Source: DATEAV01 sp964575425
Lineage (GTDB): Bacteria > Chloroflexota > Anaerolineae > Anaerolineales > E44-bin32
Assembly (NCBI GenBank): GCA_964575425.1
Contig: CAZNRD010000011.1
Location: 1-64,000 of the forward strand
Reading direction: 5' to 3'
Length of the DNA: 64,000 nt
Shown here: one piece after another, positions 1 to 9,742 of the stretch
Numbering within the stretch: position 1 is the first letter of the stretch
Layout: the number at the start of each line of letters is the position of its first letter
The notes under the pieces: model-generated
What the model saw: only the letters and a program-made list of their open reading frames with translations
Database searches by the model: none
Told to the model about the DNA's origin: nothing
Made by a program: the position numbers and the translations under genes

Positions 1-125
1 CGCCCAGCGGATGCCCCTTCCACCCGCGCTGCCCGAAGGGCATATCGTTCTGCGCAGAAGTCGAACCTGAGTTAAGGGACATCGGTGAGGGACATCTGGT
101 GGCCTGCCACTTGGTGACCGGCTGA
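1..125 (+). CDS. C-terminal end of a peptide/dipeptide ABC transporter ATP-binding protein (partial)
   Basis: The gene begins before the window; an open frame runs from base 3 to TGA at 123-125 (40 codons). The visible residues carry CPFHPRCP, a later single Cys, then a Gly-His and VACH. This Cys/His pattern is the oligo_HPY extension found after the ATPase domain of DppD/DppF/OppF-type proteins (known family feature). Such proteins energise import of di- and oligopeptides or related amides across the inner membrane. The DUF917 gene starts 76 bp downstream, so the transporter may supply the substrate of that cassette (inference). The nucleotide-binding motifs lie outside the window. Confidence 0.75.
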   Translation, partial: PSGCPFHPRCPKGISFCAEVEPELRDIGEGHLVACHLVTG

Positions 126-201
126 AGGCCAGACTGAAACCGGAGCAGAAAACCGTCCCGCTTCCTGATAGTCGGCACGACATACCTGGAGGACACACGC
201 C

Positions 202-1338
202 ATGCCGCGCGACGCACTGCGAGACCTACAAGACTGCCAGGATTTCGTATCCGGGTGCCTGTTCATGGGCACCGGCGGAGGGGGCGGCGTCGAATGGGGG
301 ATGGAGATGCTTACCTCGGCGCTGGAGGAGGGGCTGGCCCTTGAGTGGGTTGACCCCTCCGAGATCCCCGACCAGGCGTGGACCTGCACACCCTATGGCA
401 TGGGGTCAATCGCCCCGGCGTCGGCGGAGACGAAGGCAGAGATCGAGCGCCTGGGCCTGGCGGACAGGCTAGGCCACCGCGCCATGGAGTCGGCGGTGGT
501 CGAGCTCGAGAGCTATGCCGGGGTGAAGATCGGGGCCATCGTTTCCGCCGAACTGGGCGCGGGGAACACGCCCGCGCCGCTGGTCACCGGCGTCCGCCTC
601 GGCATCCCGGTGGTGGACGGTGACTACGCCGGCCGCGCCATCCCCGAAGAGATGCAGGGCATGCCCTACCTGTACGGAAAGGACAGCTTCCCCCTGGCCA
701 GTGTGGATCGCTGGGGCAATGTCGTCATCCTCAAGAAGGCCTGCAGCCCGCACATGCTGGAGAGGATTGGAAAGATGCTGGCCGTGGCTGCCTTCGGCCA
801 CTGCACTATCGCTGCCACCCTGCTCAGCGGCAAGGAGATGAAGGAGATCGTTGTGCCCGGCACCCTGAGCAAGTGCCTTGGCCTGGGGCGCCACTTGCGG
901 CAGGCGCGGGAGCGGGGCGAGGATCCGGTCCTGGCCGCGGTCGAACACACCGGGGGCTGGCTCGTCTTTGAGGGCGTGGTCACCGGGAAGGAGTGGGAGG
1001 ATCGGGGAGGCTACATGTTCGGCACCAGTCACCTTGAGGGCGTCGGGGAGTTCGCCGGGCGCCGTCTCGATATTTGGTTCGAGAACGAAAACCATGTGAG
1101 CTGGCTGGATGGCAAGCCATTCGTCTGCAGCCCGGATCTGATCATTGTGGCCGACCGATCGACCGGAGAGGGCATCACCAACACTGTGCTCGATGCCGGC
1201 CGGCGTGTGGCGGTGGTTGGGCTGAAGGGGCAGGAGGCCTTTCGCTCCGAGCGGGGCCTGGCAGCCGCCGGCCCGCGCTACTTCGGCTTCGACATCGACT
1301 ATGTCCCGATCGAGGAGCTCACGGCCGGAGGCGGCTGA
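202..1338 (+). CDS. DUF917 (S-methylthiohydantoin desulfurase-like) family protein
   Basis: This 378-residue protein has the DUF917 look: a glycine-rich stretch GTGGGGG at residues 23-29 followed by alternating beta/alpha segments rich in Gly and Val. GGAGG lies 9 bp before the ATG, which supports this start. Known DUF917 genes often sit beside hydantoinase/oxoprolinase-type amidohydrolases or transporters, and one branch has been tied to desulfuration of a methylthiohydantoin (recalled from family naming). Here the neighbours are a peptide-type ABC transporter and a NicX/M29-like metalloenzyme, which points to catabolism of a small cyclic or amide nitrogen compound (inference). The substrate cannot be read from the sequence. 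Confidence 0.75.
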   Translation: MPRDALRDLQDCQDFVSGCLFMGTGGGGGVEWGMEMLTSALEEGLALEWVDPSEIPDQAWTCTPYGMGSIAPASAETKAEIERLGLADRLGHRAMESAVVELESYAGVKIGAIVSAELGAGNTPAPLVTGVRLGIPVVDGDYAGRAIPEEMQGMPYLYGKDSFPLASVDRWGNVVILKKACSPHMLERIGKMLAVAAFGHCTIAATLLSGKEMKEIVVPGTLSKCLGLGRHLRQARERGEDPVLAAVEHTGGWLVFEGVVTGKEWEDRGGYMFGTSHLEGVGEFAGRRLDIWFENENHVSWLDGKPFVCSPDLIIVADRSTGEGITNTVLDAGRRVAVVGLKGQEAFRSERGLAAAGPRYFGFDIDYVPIEELTAGGG

Positions 1339-1428
1339 ACGACCGCAGGGGGTGCCCGTAGGGATCCTGCTGGACCCGCGTCGTCGGCCTTCGGTCGAAC
1401 TTGGTCAGCAGTAGGAGGCAGGCGCAAG

Positions 1429-2466
1429 ATGCGATCTGGAGCAGAAAGTCAGCCGGATTATTACGCCTATGAACTGGGGTTGGCAGCGCGCAAGCTGGTG
1501 AGCGAGGTGCTGCCAGTCGCGCCGGGCCAGCAGGTGGTGATCACGGCCGATACAGCCAGCGACGCCCGAGTGGTGCAGGCCACCGCGCAGGCCGCCTTTG
1601 CCGTCGGCGCCGTGCCCACCGTGATCTGGTATCCCACTTTGCCTGGGCCTTGCATGGACCCGCCGGGCCCTGTGGGGCATGCGCTGTTGAAGGCAGACCT
1701 CTGGATCGAATTTGCCGTCGCCTACCAGCTCTACAGCCCGGCATACAAGGCAGCGCTGGCGGCCGGCTGCCGCTACCTCTGCCTGACCGGGATGGACGTG
1801 GACATGATGGTTCGCACCATCGGCCGCGTCCACTATCCTGCCCTGGAGAAGATGAAGAGGCGGCTGTATGAACTGTCGCAGGAGGCCGAATGCATTCGAG
1901 TCACCAGCCCCGCCGGCACTGACCTGACGATGACGGTGGACAAGGCCGGGGATCCTTTCTGGGAACCGCCGCCAACAGAGGGGGGTTTCCCCGTGATGCT
2001 GGGCGGGCAGTCGGGCTTCATGGCGCGCCACGGCAGCTTTCACGGGCGCCTTGTCTTCGATGGCTCCCTCTGGCCTCCCTCCGAGCTGGGGCTGTTGCAT
2101 GCCCCTGTGGCGCTGCAGATTGAGGCTGGCGTCATCCAGCGGATCGAGGGAGGGCACGAGGCCAGGCTCTTCGAGCGCTGGCTGGCGGGTTTCCACGATC
2201 CGCTCATGTATCAGGTGGATCACGCCTGCTACGGCTTCAACCCTGGCGTCAGCCGGCCGACGGGGCGCATCCTGGAAGATGAGCGAGTATTCGGCTGCAT
2301 GCAGTTCGGTGTCGGGCCCGCCAGTCTGGGTGCGCCCAGCCACTGCGACGGGGTGGTGCTCAGTCCCTCGGTATGGGCTGATGAAGTGCGCCTGGAGGAG
2401 GACGGCCGCTACGTCCATACGGAGCTGGTCGAAATCTGTCGCGAGATGGGGGCCCCGGGTTACTGA
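1429..2466 (+). CDS. NicX / M29 aminopeptidase-like metalloenzyme
   Basis: This 345-residue protein resembles the fold shared by 2,5-dihydroxypyridine 5,6-dioxygenase (NicX) and M29 aminopeptidases. Candidate metal ligands are His265 in DHACYGFNP and His305/Asp307 in SHCDG. The spacing and HxD pair resemble the NicX iron triad His265/His318/Asp320 (numbers recalled). The middle matches the family pattern of a GFNP turn, an acidic helix, FGCMQFGVG, then HxD. AGGAGG 10 bp before the ATG supports the start, and the stop overlaps the next start as TGATG. It could be a ring-opening dioxygenase or a peptidase-like hydrolase; the sequence does not decide between them. Confidence 0.6.
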   Translation: MRSGAESQPDYYAYELGLAARKLVSEVLPVAPGQQVVITADTASDARVVQATAQAAFAVGAVPTVIWYPTLPGPCMDPPGPVGHALLKADLWIEFAVAYQLYSPAYKAALAAGCRYLCLTGMDVDMMVRTIGRVHYPALEKMKRRLYELSQEAECIRVTSPAGTDLTMTVDKAGDPFWEPPPTEGGFPVMLGGQSGFMARHGSFHGRLVFDGSLWPPSELGLLHAPVALQIEAGVIQRIEGGHEARLFERWLAGFHDPLMYQVDHACYGFNPGVSRPTGRILEDERVFGCMQFGVGPASLGAPSHCDGVVLSPSVWADEVRLEEDGRYVHTELVEICREMGAPGY

Positions 2467-2990
2467 TGGAAACGATCGAAGCCATCCGCAGTCGACGCAG
2501 CGTGCGGGATTTCACCGGCGAACCGGTCTCCAAGGAACTGCTGCTGCAGGTTTTGCAGGCAGCGGGCCAGGCTGCCAGCGGCGGAAACGTCCAGCCCTGG
2601 GGCTTCGTGGCGGTCCGGGACCCGCAGCGGCTGCGGGCCTTGTGTGCGCTGGCGCCTGGGATCATAGGCGAGCCGGGAGCAGTGGTGGCGATTTGCCTCG
2701 ATCTTGAGCGGGCCAGATGCCTGGGCGGGGCATTGGGTCCCAAGCTGGCCTGGGTCGACATTGGGCTTGCAACGCAGAACGCCCTGCTGGCAGCTCACGA
2801 TCTTGGCCTGGGAGCCTGTCCGGTAGGATCCTTTCATGCGGAGGCCGTGGCTTGCCTTCTCGAGCTGCCACCGCAGGCCGCGCCGGTGCTGCTGCTGGCC
2901 CTGGGTCATGCACGCAGGAAGCGGCCCGCGCCCGGCCGCCGCCCTCTACCCGAGGTTTGCTTCGGTGAGCGATGGGGGGAGCCGTTGTGA
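2466..2990 (+). CDS. Nitroreductase-family FMN oxidoreductase
   Basis: This 174-residue protein opens with the standard nitroreductase motif, an IRSRRSVRDF stretch at residues 6-15, then a QAASGGNVQPW segment that contacts FMN in the family. A C-terminal LALGHA segment is also typical. Members are homodimeric NAD(P)H:FMN oxidoreductases acting on nitro compounds, quinones or enoates, or serving as dehalogenase or ring-modifying enzymes. The ATG overlaps the previous stop by one base, so it is probably translationally coupled to the NicX-like gene. In this cassette it may reduce or oxidise a pathway intermediate (inference). Confidence 0.8.
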   Translation: METIEAIRSRRSVRDFTGEPVSKELLLQVLQAAGQAASGGNVQPWGFVAVRDPQRLRALCALAPGIIGEPGAVVAICLDLERARCLGGALGPKLAWVDIGLATQNALLAAHDLGLGACPVGSFHAEAVACLLELPPQAAPVLLLALGHARRKRPAPGRRPLPEVCFGERWGEPL

Positions 2991-3286
2991 AGACGGAACG
3001 ACTGGCTGATGACCTTTTCCATTTCGTGGGCTATCTGCTGAGCAGCGCCTATGGCCTCTACGATGAGCCCCCGGGCTATGGCTCCTTTCGCCTCCTGGAT
3101 GCTGCTGGGCGATTGCTGGCCGCGTTGGAAGATGCGGGACTGAGCGATCCCTTCTTGAGCGATCTCCGCCGGGATATCGATGCGGAGCGTTTCGGTTCCA
3201 GCGATGACCAGGCCCTGCGCGCGTTTCTGAACCGAGCCTGTCTGAGCCACGCCGCCGAGCTCAAGCGCCGGATGTCTACTGGCTGA
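2987..3286 (+). CDS. Small helical protein, DUF6092-like, function unknown
   Basis: I chose the GTG at 2987 because it forms a GTGA overlap with the nitroreductase stop and follows a GGGGGGA run; an in-frame ATG at 2972 would add five residues. The 99-residue product has YLLSSAYGLYDEPPGYG near its N-terminus and a leucine-rich helical remainder with no membrane segment or signal peptide. I associate this pattern with DUF6092 small proteins, but only loosely. Its place as last gene of a tightly overlapping cassette suggests it works with the three upstream enzymes, perhaps as an accessory subunit (inference). Confidence 0.6.
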   Translation: MKTERLADDLFHFVGYLLSSAYGLYDEPPGYGSFRLLDAAGRLLAALEDAGLSDPFLSDLRRDIDAERFGSSDDQALRAFLNRACLSHAAELKRRMSTG

Positions 3287-3631
3287 TCCCCGCCGCATGG
3301 TTCCTGCCAGTCCGGCGGATGTATGGGCTCTGGCCCGGTGTTGTCGCTCGGGCCGACCAGGAGGTCTCGCGCAGGCCTGCCCCCGCTGTCTGACTTTTTG
3401 CCTCCCCCCTTTGCGGCCCATTTGCTCAAGCCAACCGAGCGAATGCCAGGGAGCCATCGACCAGACCGGTGCCGAATGAGCGCCCGCCAACCGTGCACTT
3501 GACCTCCCGGCGCCTGCCTGCCCCGGACGCAAGTCAGGGAACAAACGGCATCCTCGAAAGGCTGCAAGGCGCCTTTCCCAGCGCACGCTGCAGCAGGACC
3601 ATGTCCACGCTTCCGTGTGTGCTCGCTCTGG
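3287..3631. other. Intergenic region between converging genes, no gene seen
   Basis: This 345 bp stretch separates the end of the first cassette from the end of the minus-strand tryptophanase gene. I see no convincing coding frame, tRNA or clear T-tailed terminator hairpin. The short frames in it lack ribosome binding sites and recognisable motifs. Confidence 0.5.
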
Positions 3632-5008
3632 CTACAGCGACTCGAAACGCGCCGTGAAGTGGCGCAGGAACTGAGGCTGGTAGACGATGCGGTAGCCGCT
3701 CAGGGACTCGCGCCGCTGGGCGATGCGGGCCAGGGCCTCGGCGACGAGGTCCAGGTGTGACTGAGTGTACATTCGGCGCGGGATGGCCAGGCGGACCAGT
3801 TCCAGGGCAGGATGAATCATGCGGCCCGTCCCGGGGTCTTGGCGGGCGAACATCACCGAGCCGATCTCGACGCCGCGAATGCCGCCTTCGCGGTACAGCT
3901 CCACGGCCAGCGCCTGCCCGGGAAACTCGGCCGGTGGGATGTGGGGGAGGAACCTGCCGGCGTCGATGTAGACGGCGTGGCCTCCCGGGGGCTCGACGAT
4001 AGGAACGCCGAGGTCGAGAAGCCGCTGCGCCAGGTAGGCCGTCTGCGCCAGGCGGTAGGCGAGGTAGTCCTCGTCCAGCCCTTCCCAGAGCCCGACGGCG
4101 ATGGCATCCAGGTCGCGGCCGGCCAGGCCGCCGTAGGTGGGAAAGCCCTCGCGCAGGATGAGTTCGTTGCAGGCGCGCTGGTAGAGGTCCTCATCGTTCA
4201 TCGCCAGGAAGCCGCCGATGTTGACGATGGCGTCCTTCTTGGCGCTCATCGTGGCTCCGTCGGCCAGGGAGAAGATCTCCCGTGCGATGTCGAGCACGCT
4301 CCTATCGGCGTAGCCCGGCTCGCGCAGCTTGATGAAGTAAGCGTTCTCGGCGTAGCGGCAGGCATCGATGAAGAAGGGGATGCCGTGTCTGTGGTAGGTG
4401 GCGCTCACCTGGCGCAAGTTTTCCATGGAGACGGGCTGGCCGCCTCCGGCGTTGTTGGTGATGGTGATCATGCCGAGAGGGATGTTCTCGCGGCCGACGC
4501 GCTCGATGTAGTCCTCGAGGGCGGCGATGTCCATGTTGCCCTTGAAGGGGTGGCGGTCGGTCGGATCGGAGGCCTCGCGGATCACGAGGTTGCGGGGCAC
4601 GCCGCCGCGCGCCAGGATGTTGGCTTCGGTGGTGTCGAAGTGCATGTTGGAGGGGACGTGCTGTCCGGGGCGGACGAGCAGGGCACTGAGGATATTCTCG
4701 GCGGCGCGGCCCTGGTGCGTGGGCACGAAGTAGCGAAAGCCGAAGATGCTTTCGACAGCCTCCTTGAGGTGGAAGAAAGACCTGGCGCCGGCGTAGCTCT
4801 CGTCGCCCTGCAACATGGCTCCCCACTGCCGGTCGCTCATGGCGCCCGTGCCCGAGTCCGTCAGCAGGTCGATGAAGATATCCTCGGCTCGCAGGCCGAA
4901 GACGTTGTAGCCTGCGGCTTGAAGTGCTGCCTCGCGGGCCTCACGACTGATGCGGCGGATGCGCTCGACCATCTTGATGCGGAATGGCTCGGGAGGGTGA
5001 AGGTTCAT
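3632..5008 (-). CDS. tnaA: Tryptophanase (beta-eliminating lyase, PLP enzyme)
   Basis: This 458-residue protein starts at the ATG before NLHPPEP and matches the length of tryptophanase and tyrosine phenol-lyase. The PLP lysine lies in SAKKDA (Lys257/258); PTHQGRAAEN near residue 95 and VRLAIPRR with Arg406 are family hallmarks. Two positions separate the enzymes. Tyrosine phenol-lyase has FTTT and an Arg381 in MERG that holds the phenol. This protein has FDTT (residues 124-127) and VEIG with Ile382 there, as tryptophanase does. It should convert L-tryptophan to indole, pyruvate and ammonia in the cytoplasm. It is transcribed towards 3.6 kb, convergent with the first cassette; a TnaC-type leader was not searched for exhaustively. 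Confidence 0.85.
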   Translation of the reverse strand: MNLHPPEPFRIKMVERIRRISREAREAALQAAGYNVFGLRAEDIFIDLLTDSGTGAMSDRQWGAMLQGDESYAGARSFFHLKEAVESIFGFRYFVPTHQGRAAENILSALLVRPGQHVPSNMHFDTTEANILARGGVPRNLVIREASDPTDRHPFKGNMDIAALEDYIERVGRENIPLGMITITNNAGGGQPVSMENLRQVSATYHRHGIPFFIDACRYAENAYFIKLREPGYADRSVLDIAREIFSLADGATMSAKKDAIVNIGGFLAMNDEDLYQRACNELILREGFPTYGGLAGRDLDAIAVGLWEGLDEDYLAYRLAQTAYLAQRLLDLGVPIVEPPGGHAVYIDAGRFLPHIPPAEFPGQALAVELYREGGIRGVEIGSVMFARQDPGTGRMIHPALELVRLAIPRRMYTQSHLDLVAEALARIAQRRESLSGYRIVYQPQFLRHFTARFESL

Positions 5009-5100
5009 TCGTGCCTCCAGCGGGCGGTTCCCCGGTTCCAGTCTAGCACCGACTGGGCGGAGAGGGAAAAGGAGGGGATAGGAAAGGGAACACGCGCGCC

Positions 5101-5130
5101 TGGACGAAGCGCGGGCCGGCGTGGTATACT
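5101..5130 (+). promoter_or_regulatory. Probable rplS promoter (extended -10)
   Basis: An extended -10, TG-G-TATACT, ends at 5130. A weak -35-like TGGACG sits at 5101-5106 with an 18 bp spacer. The rplS ATG lies about 68 bp downstream, leaving room for a leader. Confidence 0.5.
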
Positions 5131-5197
5131 GACATCCCGCGCTGCCAGGAGGGGGTGGGCGGCCGGTTCTGTGCAATCTCCCAATGAGGCAAGCACC

Positions 5198-5548
5198 ATG
5201 TCTGATGCGATCAAGGCCCTCGAGGCATCTCCCAATCCGGACATCCCAGAGCTCCACCCCGGCGACGCCGTCAGCGTTCACCTGCGCATCAAGGAGGCAG
5301 GGCGCGAGCGGGTGCAGGAGTTCCGCGGGACGATCATCCGCCTGCGCAAGGGAGGCAACAACGCCAGCTTCACCGTGCGGCGGACGGCCTCTCACGGCAT
5401 CGGCGTCGAACGCACGTTCCTGTTGCGCTCCCCGCGCATCGAAAAGGTCGAGGTGCAGCACCGGTCTCACGTGCGTCGGGCGCAGCTCTACTACCTGCGC
5501 GAGCGCACCGGGAAGCGGGCGCGCCTGCGCGAGAAGCGCGAGACCTAG
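5198..5548 (+). CDS. rplS: 50S ribosomal protein L19
   Basis: This 116-residue protein fits L19: the HPGDAVSVHLRI segment, the EFRGTIIRLRKGG core, FTVRR, and the C-terminal basic run through RRAQLYYLRERTGKRARLREK. L19 sits at the 30S-50S interface. The start is set by the N-terminal pattern MSDAIKALE and the usual family length. It stands apart from the usual rpsP-trmD neighbours, so it appears to be transcribed from its own promoter just upstream, possibly with the amidotransferase and racemase genes that follow within 20 bp. Confidence 0.95.
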   Translation: MSDAIKALEASPNPDIPELHPGDAVSVHLRIKEAGRERVQEFRGTIIRLRKGGNNASFTVRRTASHGIGVERTFLLRSPRIEKVEVQHRSHVRRAQLYYLRERTGKRARLREKRET

Positions 5549-5565
5549 CCCGATCCCCTCAACGC

Positions 5566-6285
5566 ATGTCTGGACCCCTGATTGGCCTGACGGTCGGCCG
5601 GGTGGGGCGAGATCGCGCCGACGAGTCGCCCTACACGGACGCCATCGTCATGGCAGGCGGCCGGCCCGTGTGGATTGAGCCGGGGCTGACAGGGGAGGCA
5701 CTGCGGTCCTGGTTTGAGCGGGTGGAAGGGTTAGTTCTCACCGGCGGTGGGGATATCGCTCCCAGCCGCTACGGGGAAGAAGCAGGCGCTCACCTTGGCG
5801 GCATCGACGCCGAGCGAGATGACCTTGAGATCACGCTGGCGCGCTGGGCCGTCGAACGCAGGAAGCCCCTCCTCGGAATCTGCCGCGGGCACCAGGTGCT
5901 CAACGTCGCCCTCGGCGGCAGCCTGATCCAGCACATCCCCAGCGAGCTGCCACAGGCTTTGAGGCATGATGCCGATGGCGAGAGCGACCAGCCGGGGTGG
6001 CACGTCGTGCACCTCTTGCCAGCCTCTCTGCTCCGCAGAGTCATCGGCCGGGCCAGGGTGACCACCAATTCCCTTCACCACCAGGCTGTCTCCGCACTCG
6101 GTCAGGGGCTGATCGTCTCAGGGGCAGCCATGAATGGTATCATCGAGGGCATCGAACTGCCGGATCATCCCTTTGCCCTGGCCGTGCAATGGCATCCGGA
6201 GCGGATGGCGCGCGATCCATCCAGCCTGGCGCTGTTCCGCGGCTTGACCCTGGCCGCCGCCCGGCGGCAAGCTTGTCCCCTGTGA
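5566..6285 (+). CDS. Class I glutamine amidotransferase-like hydrolase (PuuD / peptidase C26 family)
   Basis: This 239-residue protein has the gamma-glutamyl hydrolase pattern. GLVLTGGGDIAPSRYG lies around residues 55-70, the nucleophile Cys106 sits in GICRGHQ, and His210/Glu212 are in QWHPE. Family members hydrolyse gamma-glutamyl-GABA or related gamma-glutamyl amides. It begins 17 bp after rplS, and its TGA overlaps the racemase GTG start by 4 bp (GTGA), so the two are probably co-translated. The pairing with glutamate racemase suggests glutamate-linked metabolism (inference). Specificity for gamma-glutamyl-GABA is not shown. Confidence 0.85.
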   Translation: MSGPLIGLTVGRVGRDRADESPYTDAIVMAGGRPVWIEPGLTGEALRSWFERVEGLVLTGGGDIAPSRYGEEAGAHLGGIDAERDDLEITLARWAVERRKPLLGICRGHQVLNVALGGSLIQHIPSELPQALRHDADGESDQPGWHVVHLLPASLLRRVIGRARVTTNSLHHQAVSALGQGLIVSGAAMNGIIEGIELPDHPFALAVQWHPERMARDPSSLALFRGLTLAAARRQACPL

Positions 6286-7103
6286 GCGACCTGCCGATCG
6301 GAATGCTGGACTCGGGTGTGGGCGGGCTGTCGATCCTGCGTCAGGTTCGGCAGCTACTGCCCAATGAAGACGTCCTCTTCCTGGCCGACCAGGCCCACGT
6401 CCCGTATGGCCCCCGCCCCCTGCATGAGGTGCGCGCCTTCAGCGAAGGCATCGTCCGCTTTCTCTTGGGGCAAGGTGCGAAGCTGATCGTGGTGGCCTGC
6501 AACACAGCCTCAGCGGCCGCACTGCGACATCTGCGCGTCTCCTTTCCGGAGACGCTCTTCGTGGGCATGGAGCCGGCCGTCAAGCCGGCCGCCGTGTTGA
6601 CGCGGACTCACAAAGTGGGCGTGTTGGCCACGCCGGCCACGTTCCAGGGCGAGCTGTTCGCTTCGGTCGTCGAACGCTTCGCCGCAGGCGTCCGCATCGT
6701 GCCGCAGACGCTGCCGGGGCTGGTCGAGCGCATCGAGGCTGGAGATCTGGATGGCCCCAAGACGCGGGCCATCCTTGAGAGTGCGATCCGTCCTCTGGTA
6801 GAGCAGGGTGTCGACACCCTCGTGCTGGCCTGCACGCACTACCCGTTCGTCATTCCGCTGATCGAGGAGATCGCCGGGTCGGGCGTTCGAGTCATCGACC
6901 CTTCGCCAGCCATCGCTCGCCAGGGCGAGCGCCTGCTGCGCCAGCACAGGCTGATGGCCTCGGCTGGGCGTGAGGGTGCGGTGATGCTCATTTCGACCGG
7001 CAGCCCGGCCCATCTGGCGGAAATGGCCAGGCGCCTGGCGGATGTCACGGGCGCCTCCATCGGCGCCGTCTGGCAAGGCGGAGAGCTCCGGTTCGCGCTG
7101 TGA
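6282..7103 (+). CDS. murI: Glutamate racemase
   Basis: This 273-residue protein starts with GTG overlapping the preceding TGA. IGMLDSGVGGLS at residues 6-17 is the family signature, and the two catalytic cysteines are Cys73 in VACNTAS and Cys184 in LACTHYPF. It interconverts L- and D-glutamate to supply D-Glu for peptidoglycan, in the cytoplasm. Choosing an upstream in-frame ATG would read through the amidotransferase gene, so the GTG start is preferred. Confidence 0.93.
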   Translation: MSDLPIGMLDSGVGGLSILRQVRQLLPNEDVLFLADQAHVPYGPRPLHEVRAFSEGIVRFLLGQGAKLIVVACNTASAAALRHLRVSFPETLFVGMEPAVKPAAVLTRTHKVGVLATPATFQGELFASVVERFAAGVRIVPQTLPGLVERIEAGDLDGPKTRAILESAIRPLVEQGVDTLVLACTHYPFVIPLIEEIAGSGVRVIDPSPAIARQGERLLRQHRLMASAGREGAVMLISTGSPAHLAEMARRLADVTGASIGAVWQGGELRFAL

Positions 7104-7140
7104 TGCCGTTCCGGGAGTGCTCGGACTCGCAGGAATCGAG

Positions 7141-9618
<2,478 letters not shown>

Positions 9619-9668
9619 TCAGCAGTCTCTCATTCTGGGGATGCGGTGGAAAGACGGGCCAACAGCTA

Positions 9669-9674
9669 ATTATA
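9669..9674 (-). promoter_or_regulatory. -10 element upstream of gyrA
   Basis: TATAAT on the minus strand lies about 50 bp upstream of the gyrA ATG, in the divergent gap with the acylase gene. No good -35 is seen at 16-18 bp. Confidence 0.4.
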
Positions 9675-9742
9675 CCTCTCCCGATTGACTCCTTCGGCCA
9701 ACGATGCTACAAAGACCGGGCCGACTCGCCAGGGAGGACGCC

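Noticed and set aside
3632..5008. Tyrosine phenol-lyase as the name for the PLP lyase
   Set aside because: The phenol-binding Arg381 equivalent is Ile382 and the FTTT motif is FDTT, both as in tryptophanase.
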